A stretch of DNA of 64,000 bases from Cryptomeria japonica (Eukaryota; Streptophyta; Pinopsida; Cupressales; Cupressaceae), in the NCBI RefSeq assembly GCF_030272615.1, contig NC_081405.1, forward strand, positions 21,310,047 to 21,374,046. The letters run 5' to 3'. The translations under genes were made by a program, and so were the position numbers. Below are positions 1 through 10,950 of this stretch, piece by piece. Position 1 is the first letter of the stretch; every line of letters begins with the position of its first letter. The notes under the pieces were generated by a model. The model made no database searches. It was not told where the DNA came from and was given only the letters and a program-made list of their open reading frames with translations.

Positions 1-1118
1 AAGGTTATCGCTATCGGTTAATGAAGGCAGAATGTCTACCGAGTGAAGTTTAGTATTCACCGAGTTATACCAAGTTGCTACCGAGTTGTAACCGAGCTAT
101 AATAGAATACATTAAATGTTTGCATGCATTATTTAATGAAGGAAGTTGATGAGCTGGAATTGATTAAATGATTGGTGAGCCGTGGATAAAGTTTGTTAAT
201 GAATCTAAGGCAATGGAAAGTCGGCATGAAGATCTACAACGCAGATTGAACCACAATACCCTGGCACAAGTTCCAAGAAATATATGCAAGTTCCAAGGTG
301 GGGTAAAACATTTTCAGATCGAAAGATGCATTGAACCTAGACAAGATTGAAGATCTGATGGCTATGATTGATCATGGGAAATGTGATCAAGGAGATTAAG
401 CGGTTACCTAATTGTTTATAAATAGGAAACTGTTGATAAACAATGTATGCGGGCAAGTGTATGCACAAGGATGCTACATAGTGATTACCGAGCACAGAAG
501 CTTGAAGACCTGTTTGAATAATAGAGTATAGAAGCCTAGCAGATAGACAAGATTAGTTCTATGTCTAGATTGTATTGAACAAATAGGAATCTGCTTTAGC
601 ATTTTAGATGTGAAGTTGCAAATAGATTTTTATTACTATTATTTTGTGAAAGTGATAGAAAATCTCTTAACTGAGTGGACTTAACAGTCTTATTTGTAAA
701 ACCCTCTAGCAAGGTGACATTCTGATTGAGTGTTTGAAATCCTTTAACAAGGTCACTTCTAACAAGGTGAAGATCCTAATAGATCTGAGGGAAATCCCTT
801 AACTGGGTCACATCTAGCAATGTGTATGTAATCTTTAACAGGATTTGCTTTTAACCGAGCATACTCTAGAAGAGCATATTTCTTAATGGGTCCGAAATCC
901 CACAGTGGTTTTTCCCTATTTGGGTTTCCACGTTAAATCTGGTGTTATGAGGTTTATGATGTTTATATGCTTTTGAGTTTGCATGTTTAATAGTTTTGGT
1001 TATATTACTGATATATATGTTATCGAGGTTGAATCTGATGTTTTTATGTATGATTAAGTTTGTATGATTCACCCCCCACCCCCTCTCATCTTATTGGCTA
1101 TTGGATCTATACTTATAT
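1..1118 (+). repeat. Truncated Copia LTR (E7 family), 3' part
   Basis: Positions 1 to about 975 align closely with 60212-61170, which is the LTR of E7. This is therefore the 3' two-thirds of a plus-strand LTR whose start lies before the window. It has a TATA box near 414, a run of degenerate 35-40 bp units (roughly 650-850) built around 'aatcccttaac...ggtcacatcta', the GGTTTTTCCC...GGGTTTCCACG block at 906-940, and a C-rich end at 1073-1086 (caccccccaccccctctca). A decayed Met-type primer site follows, so this was a 5' LTR. The exact 3' end is uncertain by a few bases. Confidence 0.75.
414..425 (+). promoter_or_regulatory. TATA box in Copia LTR
   Basis: gtttataaatag lies in the middle of the LTR and is conserved in the E7 copy at 60604-60615. 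Conservation in two copies supports a core promoter for the element's own transcript. Confidence 0.55.
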
Positions 1119-1199
1119 TAAGTATCAGAACTATCAACCAATTATAAAATAGCCAAGTTTTGAGGTTGATGTGTCACCTATCTTCCTTGGTCAAAATGC
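1119..1199 (+). other. Decayed primer site and internal stub
   Basis: agtatcagaac at 1121-1131 resembles the Met-initiator primer-binding motif TGGTATCAGAGC with several changes, as expected just after a plus-strand Copia 5' LTR. About 70 bases of unrecognised internal sequence follow before the next element begins. Confidence 0.4.
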
Positions 1200-1252
1200 T
1201 TGCTCTGATACCATATTAGAGAATATCATTGATTAACTCTTTAATACCGAAT
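1200..1252 (-). repeat. Small Copia 5' LTR with primer site, part 1
   Basis: gctctgatacca at 1200-1211 is the exact complement of the primer motif TGGTATCAGAGC, so a minus-strand element's 5' LTR begins at about 1212. The LTR is cut by E1 at 1252 and resumes at 13401, since the CGAAT duplication flanks E1. The two pieces together are about 210 bp. Confidence 0.6.
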
Positions 1253-4200
1253 TATTAGTGAGTGGATTTTGCCTTTCTTTAAATTAATGAATTTCACACT
1301 CCGTCGCCTTCCTTAAAAGACAAAAGTTCACTATACAGTTGGGTAAGTGTAACATATACTACTTCCCTTTGAATTTTTGATAGGTACAGCTCCCTCCATT
1401 AGTTATTCAGGGAATAATCTAATTAATTTTAGTTGGTATGCTTTTAACCAGAAAGCACATAAGGCTACCTACTTCATTCTTAGATGAGAGGCTAATGATT
1501 TATACATATTTCAGAGAAAAAATGTTCTTCAAAATACTTCAACATAAGAAATGGAAATGATCGAAACAAAGTTTAAACCACGAGTTCAACTGTTCATAAA
1601 TAAAAATAGTTAAGAGAAATAAAATCACATTTCAAACCCATATCTTTTGAAACATACTGGAAGGAGTCTCAGAATAATAATAATGTTCTGCACTGGAAAG
1701 GTGATCACTGTTGTTTGATTAGATCAATATATGCAAAGATATATCACTACATGAATTCAAAACTCAAAGGTTTCCCTTCTCCCAAAAACAATGCGATCTT
1801 TTGTATATATATTTATCTCATGTAACAAAGACACAACAATACATTTATAAACCTTTTCAATATCAAATTTTTAAAGTCTGATGACTTCCTTCAACAAAAC
1901 AAAACTTCTAAAAACTAGCAAGAAAACTAAGTAAAATCACAAAATTCTAACCAAAAACTAACCCCTATCTTGTCTATCTTAATTTAATTTATAGTCTTTT
2001 GAACAGAGGAGGTCTCCTTGAAAACTCAACCACCTCAAATCACTTATGAAAAATAACAAAGTATATTTGGGACAGATGTCTCGAAGTCATTTGCATAAAC
2101 ATGAAAAATACATAAAAACAAAGTTTCAATCAACACGTCATGTTTCCTTTCCATCGCCATCTTCTCCTCTGCTTCTCTAGGCGTCATGGATGGTTGCAAG
2201 TTCTTGTATTATGGATTGGTTCAGATTCTTCATAGCGTTGAGTTTTGCCTTCGTAGCCTCCTTATTCCATCTGTGCTTCACCATCTTTTCGCTATGCTTT
2301 GGTAATTGATCGCTACTGACAAATATCATGGACTTGATCCGGGCGACCTGTGTTATATCCTCAGGAGTGAAATTTCCTTTCACTTTGATCTTCTCCATGC
2401 ATATCCTGAAAGTCTTTATCGCATCCTGCATGTTCAACCCACAAATCCCCAATTGCCAATCATGCTCTGGATTAACCACTTTGTTATCGTTAACTAGGCT
2501 GCATTGGAGGTCCTAAAGTTCATACATAGAAGTCTTGGCATCGAAGATTACAAATTTGAAGGTGAGTACCCACCACATTATGGTCTTCTTCAATACAAAG
2601 AGTTGGCATTCATCTCTTATCAACTTGATGGAATGCTCTGTCTGGAATTTGGTGACTCCATATTCTTCTATCCTAGTGAGCATAGGCAAACATTCTCCTA
2701 TTTATGTTCCTCTTTCTCCCATGGCGAAGTCTGGTTCTGAATTTCTGCAATAAGGATCTATATCTCATCATATAACTTCCGAGAGCTTGTGATATATTTT
2801 TCTCCATCTTTGATTACTCCTTCAATCCATCCCTCAATGGCCTCTGCAATGCTTTTAGCTCGTTGAACCTAAATCATTAGCTTTTTATTTTCTAGTGAAG
2901 TAGGATCAAAGTTCTCTATAGCTCAGGATATGAGAAGTGCTCTGAAGCAACCAATACTATCAATGAATTGGGCGAGAATGCTTATGTGTTGCTTAAGCTA
3001 TCTCTTCTCTTGTCCGTCTTTTTCTGACCTGGTCAACATTTTCTTAGCCAATACCTAGAAGAAATGGTTATCTGAATCTCTACTCATGTTTCCAAGCTCC
3101 ACCTTCATGCCCTCAAAATCCTTCGTACTGGCTTCTTTATCTTAATCCTTGGGCTTATATGAGGCAATCTCGGCAACCCACTTTCCAGTTCCTTCATCGC
3201 TATCCAGGCGAGCAGTTGTTTTGAACCTTTTTGGCTTGGGGCCCTTCTCTGTGTATTTAACCACCATGTCCTGAATTGGAATGGTCACGGGAATGAAACT
3301 CTGCTTTTTATTTACCGATGTGGTTAACCACTTAGGAGTTGCACTCTAACTGGTCATTCCCCCGATCACTTTAGAGGGTGGCATCATGGCTAGAGTAACC
3401 ACATGGGAATCCATGGCATCAACGATATCATTGTCAAGATCTTCAACTTCAAATATCTAAGCATCAAGAATTTTATCCTTCTTCTCAGCCTCTTTGGTTT
3501 GGTCCATTTTTTGTTTGCGCAACACTTCACAACCTGGTATTTCGAGGAGCAAGGAAGTCCAGAGCTGGGTTAGGCTTATGCTTAATATGAGATGACTTTT
3601 TATGCTTACCTTCATAGTTGAGAGCAATCTGGTGACTACTAGCAAACAAACCTTCTATCCAAGAAAAATGACTCCACAGTAATGAAGAATAGATTTTTAG
3701 AGGATTAATTCCTTCATACCTTATAGCAAGAACAATGATACGTACTTATTAAGTGCATTAATTTCAATCATCAGATTGAATGTGCTGAGCTTGTGGATTG
3801 GACATCGCATGCATGCATTGAATGCATGGCGACATTTTTTGAAGTAACCGCCAATTCCCAAAATGATTACTTGCCTCGGAAACTTAAATAGTCAACATCA
3901 CCCAAGATATGGTTCGCCCTTCCTCATATTTGGAAATAAGTATAACATCATATCCTTTAGTCCATGGGACCCACTTGATTGAACACGCATGAACAAACTG
4001 AACAAACTTCACTAGGGTTCAAATAGTTCAAGATGTACATCGTACCTAGGAAACTTCTCTTCTGAAAGGATTGACTATGTTAAGTGTTGTTGACCTTCTG
4101 AACCATATTTGAACATGTTGAACACCCCCAAACCCTTTGAACTAGGTTCAAGGAGTTCACCGCCTTGAGAGAGATGATATAACATATCACCAAACATGAC

Positions 4201-4489
4201 CCGTAAAAGAATCGCTGCAAAAAAATACTTTGAGAATATGTTAGTATGAAAACCTCCTAGATACCTATGAACTGACGGAACCTAAATGAACCTCATGAAC
4301 CTGCTTCAAAATGGTTCAATGAGTTCATGGGGTACAAAACTGATCATTAAACTTGACATTTCCAATTTAAAAATAATCTATAAGCGGATTAAGGTTTTGG
4401 ACAGAGGAATCCCAAGAAAAGCGAGGACTTCAAATAAAATTTAATAGGGTGATTTAATCTTGTTATGAAGGATAAATGACGCGGTAACA
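1253..4489 (-). repeat. E1 3' LTR (3,237 bp)
   Basis: This is a direct repeat of 9673-13395 without the 478-bp S1 insert and its 5-bp duplication; the lengths then agree within a few bases (3,237 versus 3,240). It contains the sense-strand LTR ORF (see 2177-3645) and a cluster of TGAAC/GTTCA motifs at 3980-4335. The remaining parts (1253-2176 and 3646-3980) are AT-rich with no coding signal. Confidence 0.92.
2177..3645 (-). pseudogene. LTR-embedded ORF of E1, left copy
   Basis: The minus strand (the element's sense strand) carries a decayed reading frame wholly inside the LTR. Recognisable parts are an N-terminal acidic stretch ending KKDKILDA near 3457-3645, a middle part, and a helical C-terminal part at 2177-2479 (…LPKHSEKMVKHRWNKEATK…). 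The same protein is encoded by the right LTR at 10951-12414, where only stop codons interrupt one frame. In this copy there is also at least one frameshift between 2479 and 3457. I do not recognise the family. It has no gag zinc knuckle, no DSG protease motif and no YxDD box, so it is neither gag nor pol. The N-terminal extension upstream of the Met near 3505 is open only in this copy. Confidence 0.6.
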
Positions 4490-5790
4490 TTGGCTCTAAT
4501 TGGGGATTGTATTTTAAGAAGGAAAATGCAAAGAACTCTAAATCTCTTGTTTTGCATAGCTAAAAATAGACAGGGGAACAAAAGACAATGCACACCTAAA
4601 CAACCACAAAACAAGACACCTAAACTACTATATACAGGGACTCTCAACCATAGATTTGACAGTTTGTAAAGTTTGAGATCTTTCCCATTGTAGGTATAGG
4701 GCATGACTGTTCCATTGGAATAGTTGAGTCTAAAAGAATTTTTCCCAACCACTTCATAGATCTTGAATGGGCCTTTCCACAATGAATCAAATTTACCGTG
4801 AGCACCCTTTGGTTCTTTCCTTTTATCCCATAACAATACTTCATCTCCTTGAAGAAAACCTCTTGGTCAAGCTCTCATGTCAAAGATCTTCTTCACTCTA
4901 TTCTGATGCTCTGTGATTCTATCCACTAACATTTCTCTTTCTTCTTCCCGCTTCGTTAGATACATAACCCTCTTCTCTAGAGAATTCTGAAAAAAGGAAT
5001 CTTTGATTATTGTTTGAAGTTTAGTCGCTGACAATTCCAGGGGTAAAGAAAGTCTCGCACCAATCCCATACACAAGCTCAAAAAGTGCCATTCTGATGGC
5101 TCTTTTAGGCATAATTTTGTCTGCCCATAAAGCTTCATATACCTTCTTATTCCAATTTCGAGCATTTTCATCAACCAGCTTCCTCATAATCGCGACCAAG
5201 TTCTTGTTGCTTGATTCTGCCAATCCGTTACCTTGTGGAAAGTAATCAGAGGAATGCGAGAGAGAAATTTGATGTTCATAGCAAAACATAGTTAGTTCTT
5301 CAGAGGAAAAGTACGATGTGTTATCTGCAACAATCTCCTAAGGGACTCCGAAACGGACTAGAATACAATCCTTGAGAAAGTTACACATGACCTCTGAATT
5401 TGCCTTTCTAGTGGGAATAGCCTCCACCCACTTAGTAAAATAATCTGTCACTGTCAAAATGTATATATGACCAGCATTGGAATAAGGATTGATTGGCCCG
5501 ATGAAATCAATACCCCATTGTTTGAAAGGTTCATCTATTACCACATGCCTTAAAGGTAGAGCGGCTAAATGTGGTTTCCTAGAGAAAAGTTGGCACTTTT
5601 CACACCCCTTAACATGAACATATGCATCCTGAAACATACCAGGCCAGTAAAAGAAATTTCTTAGAATATTAAAGGCGGTCACAAAAGATGATAAATGCCC
5701 GCCACAGGCTTCATTATGATAAACTTCCAGAAGCTTTTATTGTTGAGGCTTATCAACACATCTTAGATAAGTACTGTCCAAACCCTTTTT
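4441..5790 (-). pseudogene. pol: E1 integrase
   Basis: Gypsy integrase, which would join element cDNA to host DNA. In minus-strand order: an N-terminal HHCC zinc-binding region (VYHNEACGGH … CEKCQ, about 5735-5600); the catalytic core (WGIDFIGPI, then TDYFTKWVEAIP, about 5520-5400; the last acidic part around 5289-5200 with YFPQGNGLAE); and a C-terminal tail with the GPFKIY motif (about 4780). Stops split the frame near 5335 and 4860. The frame then runs into the 3' LTR and stops at 4441. No chromodomain is visible. The upstream neighbour is a truncated RT, with only a short linker between them. Confidence 0.85.
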
Positions 5791-5805
5791 GTAGAGAACA
5801 TCCTG

Positions 5806-6510
5806 CTAGATAACTGACTTCTTTGGGTTCAAGGAGATTCCTTGCTCTCGACAATGTTGCAGAACTACCCTCAGATCTTTGAGGTGATTCTTCCTCTCCT
5901 TAGAAAACACTGTCAGATCATCTAAGTAAACAACAATAATTCTATCATGAAAATCCTTAAAAGAGGAATCCATGGCTCTTTGAAAAGTTGCTCCGACATT
6001 TATCAAACCAAATGGCATACGATTATATGTGAATGTTCCCCATGGAGTGATGAACGTTGTCTTGTGTTGTTCACTCTTTACGACACTAATTTGATTGTAG
6101 CTAGAAAAACCGTCTAACATTGACATCATTTCTGACCCAAATATTGTCTACAAAATATGATCCATATTGGGTAAAGCATAGTTATCCTTAAGACTCACCT
6201 AATTCAGATTGCGAAAATCTACGCATATCTAAATTTCCTCATTCTTCTTTCTCATAGGCACGATATTGGCTACCCAAGTAGAGTGATGAATTGGATATGT
6301 AATTTTGGCCTTAAGCATTTTATCTACCTCTTTAAAAATCACATCAACCATCATAGGATTGAAATTTCTCAATTTTTGTCTAAAAGGAGAAATACCAGGT
6401 TTCAAAGGAATTTGATGTTGAAAATGCCCATTCCCAAACTCCTTCAAATCTTCATAGGACAAAGCAAATACATCAATGTATTCCTTCAATAGCCCACTAA
6501 GTATTCACTT
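5806..6510 (-). pseudogene. pol: E1 reverse transcriptase, thumb missing
   Basis: RT fingers and palm of a Gypsy element. It opens with EYIDVFALSYEDL (about 6485) and LKPGISPFRQKLR. A stop near 6228 is followed by ICVDFRNLN, the palm block MLDGFSSYNQI, the block TFITPWGTFTYNRMPFGL, and the catalytic YLDD box (about 5925). It ends at LNPKKSVI followed by a stop. In ordinary Gypsy RTs this point continues into the thumb, connection and RNase H; here the sequence passes at once to the integrase linker. The segment has therefore been lost, or is absent from the family. The frame is the same as protease and RNase H upstream and integrase downstream. Confidence 0.88.
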
Positions 6511-6813
6511 TTCTTCAGAAGAGCAACATTTGCCAATAGTTACCATTTTAGGATTTGATTCATCACCAAGATTGATTTTTTCAGAACTTTCTTTCCCACC
6601 ACCCTCAGGAGCTTTCTTGCCTATGTACACATCATTATGGGTGAAAAACCTCTCCAGGGTCAGTAGCCCTTTCAGAATTTTGTTCCCTTTGAGCTGAATG
6701 AAATTCTTTTCAGAATCAATTCCTGGATCCAGACTAAATTCCTTGCAACTATCTTTGGAACCTTTGAAATATGCTTGGGAAAAAGAACGGGTGCACTCCA
6801 GAAAGTCTTTGAT

Positions 6814-7460
6814 CTACGCATCTATATCAAAAACTTGCCAATGGCTTATATTATCAGGAACACTAGGCCTATAGATCATTTCAATCCTATAAGAATCATC
6901 CTTAAAGTCTGGGTGTGGTAACAAAAGAGAAGCTGAAACTGCCAATGAATCCACCCTAGTGTTTTGATCCCTTGGTATAGCTTCAATTGAGAAAGCGTCA
7001 AAAAATTCTATCTCATCCCAAACCCTATTTCTATAATGTTTCAATCTATCGTTCTTAACCGAATAGACATTTCTTACTTGCCTGACAATTAGCTCCGCGT
7101 CCCCTTTAACCTTGAGCAATTTAATACCTTTACACTTGGCTTCATTTAATCCTGACAGTAATGCCTCATACTCTGCAGTGTTATTAGTATTCTTGAAATC
7201 CAACTTAAAAGAAAAGGGGAAAATGTTACCATTAGGGGACAGCAAAACTACTCCTTCTCCAGAGCCAGAGTTGGCGCAACTTCCATCAAATTCCATCTGC
7301 CACAATTCACCATGCTCATCAACTGCCTCTTCAAATTCTTTTTCATCAGGTGCAAGGATGAGGTAGTTTCCAAATTCATAGTCTTGAAAAAGAATTTGGG
7401 CTTTGGGATTATCAGAGGGAAAGACAGTGTATTTATTTTTTGGTTTGGGTTCAAGCTTGA
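6814..7460 (-). pseudogene. pol: E1 RNase H, placed before RT
   Basis: RNase H that would remove the RNA strand during reverse transcription. It begins MWQMEFDGSCANSG (7305) with the first catalytic Asp, followed by NNTAEYEALLSGL with the Glu, then KGDAELIVRQV with the second Asp, and a C-terminal PRDQNTRVDSLA. This is the pattern of the second ('archaeal-type') RNase H of Tat-group elements. The linker back to protease (7306-7464) is open except for one TAG at 7465, so protease and RNase H were once one frame. Downstream, about 110 codons with few stops connect it to RT. Its place before RT is the odd feature. Confidence 0.85.
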
Positions 7461-7464
7461 TTTT

Positions 7465-8415
7465 CTATTTTCCTAGTGGAATGATAGCTTTTGACCAGTC
7501 CATCTTAATTTCACCTCCAAGCTCTTTACAGACATTTCTACTTAAGAGCATCCCATAACTTGTAGGAATGCCAGCCACCAAAATAGTCAATTTTACTCTT
7601 TTATAAGGGCATGTGACTAGCACTGCCTGAGCATCTTTTATCTGCCCAATAAGAGGCACCTGCTTCCCATCCATTGAATAACATCTCCCAAATGTCTTAG
7701 TGAGTGTTAAACCTAAAGACCTAGCAATAGATGAAGGCATTAGGTTATTTGATGCTCCTGAATCTATTATACAATTTCTGAGCTTCTGACCATTCAGGAG
7801 AAGAGATATGTAAAAAGGTTCAGGCTTCAGAACTTCTATGTCAGGTCTACCTTCGGCATTGTGGAAAGCACAAGGATTAACCAAATCAGTGGAAGTGCAT
7901 GGAATAGATGCAGATTTCTTAGTAGTGAACAAATCACTATCACCCAGACATTTATGCACTGAGAACTCTGAAGAGGAATCTCCTTTCACATACTTGACCA
8001 GTTTGTCTAGCTCTTTCGGGTTCAGTTTCAAATATTCAACAGTAGAAAGTTGAATAGTTGAAGCTTTACAAAATTCAATTATATCAAAGGAGGAAAAAGA
8101 GGAAGAACCATTTTTACTTTCAAGTCTTCTTTGTAAAATCTTAACTTCAGAAGTCTTAGTATGAGAGGAAAAATCATTACTTGTGGAGTCTTTCCCTTTG
8201 AAATTAGCTCTAGAAGAACTTGCAAAAGAAGAAGGTTGAGAGGCACGTTGATTTCTTGTAAGGATTGCACATGCAAGATCTTCAAGGGTTGCCAAAATCT
8301 TACCACCTCTTTCTGAATCTGACTCATATTCAAGGTAGAATGATCTAGAGTCGCTAGGTACCTCTTGAATTTTCTTTGCTTCAGTGAATAATCTGTAGTG
8401 AGGTGAAAAGAGCAC
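7465..8415 (-). pseudogene. pol: E1 protease and gag-pol linker
   Basis: A 316-codon open stretch. Its C-terminal half is a retropepsin-type aspartic protease: NCIIDSGASNNLMPSSIA (active-site DSG), then a glycine-rich flap region and YGMLLSRNVCKELGG near the end. The N-terminal half is low-complexity and Ser-rich, a typical gag-pol linker. It is offset by one frame from gag; the switch is near 8405-8415. A single TAG ends it just before the RNase H linker. Confidence 0.85.
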
Positions 8416-9488
8416 ATAGAACCCTTATTAGGAGGGGCCTCTATTTGCAATCTTTGCGGGGCAGCAGGCAATTGCAAAGATCGTCCATAATTATACTGGT
8501 TTGGTTGTTTTCTGCCTATATCTTGGTATGGTTGTGGATAGGAAACTCCAGGTTTTGGTATCTACCTCTTCAAAGCAATCATGTCATTAAATAATCTTTG
8601 AACAACTGGGTCAGTTGAGGAGGTAGAAGCTTGAGGTTGACCTTGAGAAATTTGCACATCCTTTCTCCATTTCCCAACTGTTATTAGGTCATCTTCGAGT
8701 TCTATAGCCTGATTTTGTGAAGTATCAAGATCGGTTGGCCTACTCCTTCTGAGATGGAAACCAATATCGGAAGGCATTGAGTTTAAAAAGAAACATTGTT
8801 GATTGTCAGCAGTTGGTCTTTTCACCTGAGGAATTTTATGGATAATCTTATTATACCTAGCAACATAGTCCCTCATTGGCTCATGAATTTCTTTTTTCAT
8901 TTGTGTAAGTTGAGCCAATAATGAGTGTTCATCATCAACACTCTTGAACCGTTTCTCAAAAGTAGTTTTCATTGTTTGCCAATTAGTTATAGATCCCGCT
9001 TGGAGATGACTGAACCAATCTGCTACCCCCTCGGTAAGAGTTTGAGCAAAAATCCTAACAGCCACATCCTCATGCTATACTGGCAATATCCCAGTAGATA
9101 CGTTAAAAGAATTCAAGTGTTCCTCAACTCTAACTTTTCCATCGCCATTAAACTTAGGTAAAACATCCTTTGCCCCTTTTAGAAGAGGATTATGTGCTCC
9201 AAGGGCAAGAGGTCTGACTGCGGCACCCCATGGTTGGGCCATAATGAAAATAGGGTAAATAGTGACAAGGGGAGGGGCTTGAACTCCAGTAAGCATTAGT
9301 GCTTGCCAATGGCTAGAAGATGAAGGTATAGAAGTGGTTCTGGTAGGGGAAGAAGGTCTTCTTTTAGTGTTTCTCTTGGGAGTGAAATTTGTGGCAAATG
9401 ATAACCCTTACAATTCTTCAAAATAACTATCAGTTACTCCCTCTCTCCTTTGTGATCTGGTATAAGGATGAGAATCTAGGGTTGTCAT
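8405..9488 (-). pseudogene. gag: E1 gag
   Basis: Retrotransposon gag (capsid) protein. One frame runs from a Met at 9488 to about 8405 with stops near 9410, 9070 and 8560. The capsid core reads ADWFSHLQAGSITNW … FEKRFKSVDDEHSL … EPMRDYVARYNKII, the pattern of the Retrotrans_gag family. I saw no CCHC knuckle; a CSFH motif near 8410 may be what remains of a Cys/His site. The Met at 9488 is chosen because it is the first in frame after the primer site; it is a guess. Confidence 0.8.
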
Positions 9489-9648
9489 CCCTAGGGTTTC
9501 TAAGATCTTTTAAACAAATCTTTTAGACCTCAGCAATATTCTTGAGTTATGGAAGTTGTCTCAGACAAAGCAAACCTATGGATATTGTTGATTATGAGTT
9601 TAATTCTAACATGCTGGTAGCATAGTGTTCTATCAAATGTTCGACGTC

Positions 9649-9669
9649 TCCCAAGCAAAGTCACCAAAA
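9649..9669 (-). promoter_or_regulatory. E1 primer-binding site
   Basis: Immediately inside the 5' LTR, the minus strand reads TTTTGGTGACTTTGCTTGGG. This resembles the tRNA-Arg-type primer motif common in Tat-group Gypsy elements (TGGCGACTC-GCTGGGGA style). The tRNA assignment is tentative. Confidence 0.5.
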
Positions 9670-10222
9670 ATCTGTTAGTGAGCAGATTTTGCCTTTCTTT
9701 AAATTAATGAATTTCACACTCTGTCGCCTTCCTCAAAAGATAAAAGTTCACTATATAGTTGGGTAAGTGTAAAATATAATACTTCCCTTTGAATTTTTGA
9801 TAGGTACAAGTCCCTCCATTTGTTATTCAGGGAATAATCTAATTAATTTTAGCTGGTATGCTTTTAACCTGAAAGCACATAAGGCTACCTACTTCATTCT
9901 TAGATGAGAGGCTAATGATTTATACATATTTCAAAGAAAAATTGTTCTTCAAAATGCTTCACCATAAGAAATGGAAATGATTGAAACAAAGTTTGAACCA
10001 CCAGTTCAACCATTCATAAATAAAAATAGATAAGAGAAATAAAATCGCTTTTCAAACCCATATCTTTTGAAACCTACAGGAAGGAGTCTCAGAATAATAA
10101 TAATGTTCTGCACTGGAAAGGTGATCATTGTTGTTTGATTAGATCAATATATGCAAAGATATATCACTACATGAATTCAAAACTCAAAGGTTTCCCTTCT
10201 CCCAAAAACAATGTGATCTTTT

Positions 10223-10700
10223 TGTGAGATTTTGCCAAGATCAAGAGCTCAATGAAATGTACAAAATAGAGACATAATATGGGACAAGAATAAACTGTAT
10301 TCTCATCAATAGAAAATTATTAACAATCAAGATTCAATAGTTACATACAATGTAGATGAGTTTGCTTATATAGGCAAGGCTAGGGATATGTGAGCACACA
10401 AACATGACATGTGGCTCAATAAGAAACAAGGGTAGGTAGGAAATAGGTGTGGGTAGGTAGGAGAAATAATATAATAGTCCACATGAGGTGGATCACCCAC
10501 TGAATGTGGAGTGTAACAACAAGAGTGGAGTGTAACAACAAGATCAACACCATAAAAGGTGGAATTTCTCCTACACACACTATCCCAATGTGGCACAAAC
10601 ACCCAAGTGTCTCATACCCAAACTACTATGAAATGCATTATCCTAAGTAAACTTAAGTAAGTGTAATAATATCCAAGATGAATAATTATTTACACCAACA
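10223..10700 (-). mobile_element. S1: solo LTR, 478 bp
   Basis: This segment is present only in E1's right LTR. It is flanked by a perfect CTTTT duplication (10218-10222 and 10701-10705). On the minus strand it begins TGTTGGTGTAAATAATTATT and ends with CA, as LTRs do. No internal region remains, so it is a solo LTR or a very short non-autonomous element. Strand is inferred from a likely Copia LTR start; short ORFs inside it are not credible genes. Confidence 0.88.
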
Positions 10701-10950
10701 CTTTTGTATATATATATATATATCTCATGTAACAAAGACACAACAATACATTTATAAACCTTTTCAATTTCAGATTTTTAAAGTCTGATGACTTCCTTCA
10801 ACAAAACAAAACTTCTAAAAACCAGCAAGAAAACTAAGTAAAATCACAAAATTCTAACCAAAAAATAACCCCTATTCTATCTATCCTAATTTAATTTATA
10901 GTCTTTCAAATAGAGGAGGTCTCCTTGAAAAATCGACCTCCTCAAATCAG

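Noticed and set aside
6814-7305. E1's RNase H as a separate nested insertion
   Set aside because: No target duplication or LTR ends surround it, and it shares the frame of protease before it and RT after it.
10366-10602. Two overlapping 60-78 codon ORFs
   Set aside because: They lie within solo LTR S1, overlap each other in different frames and have no recognisable content.
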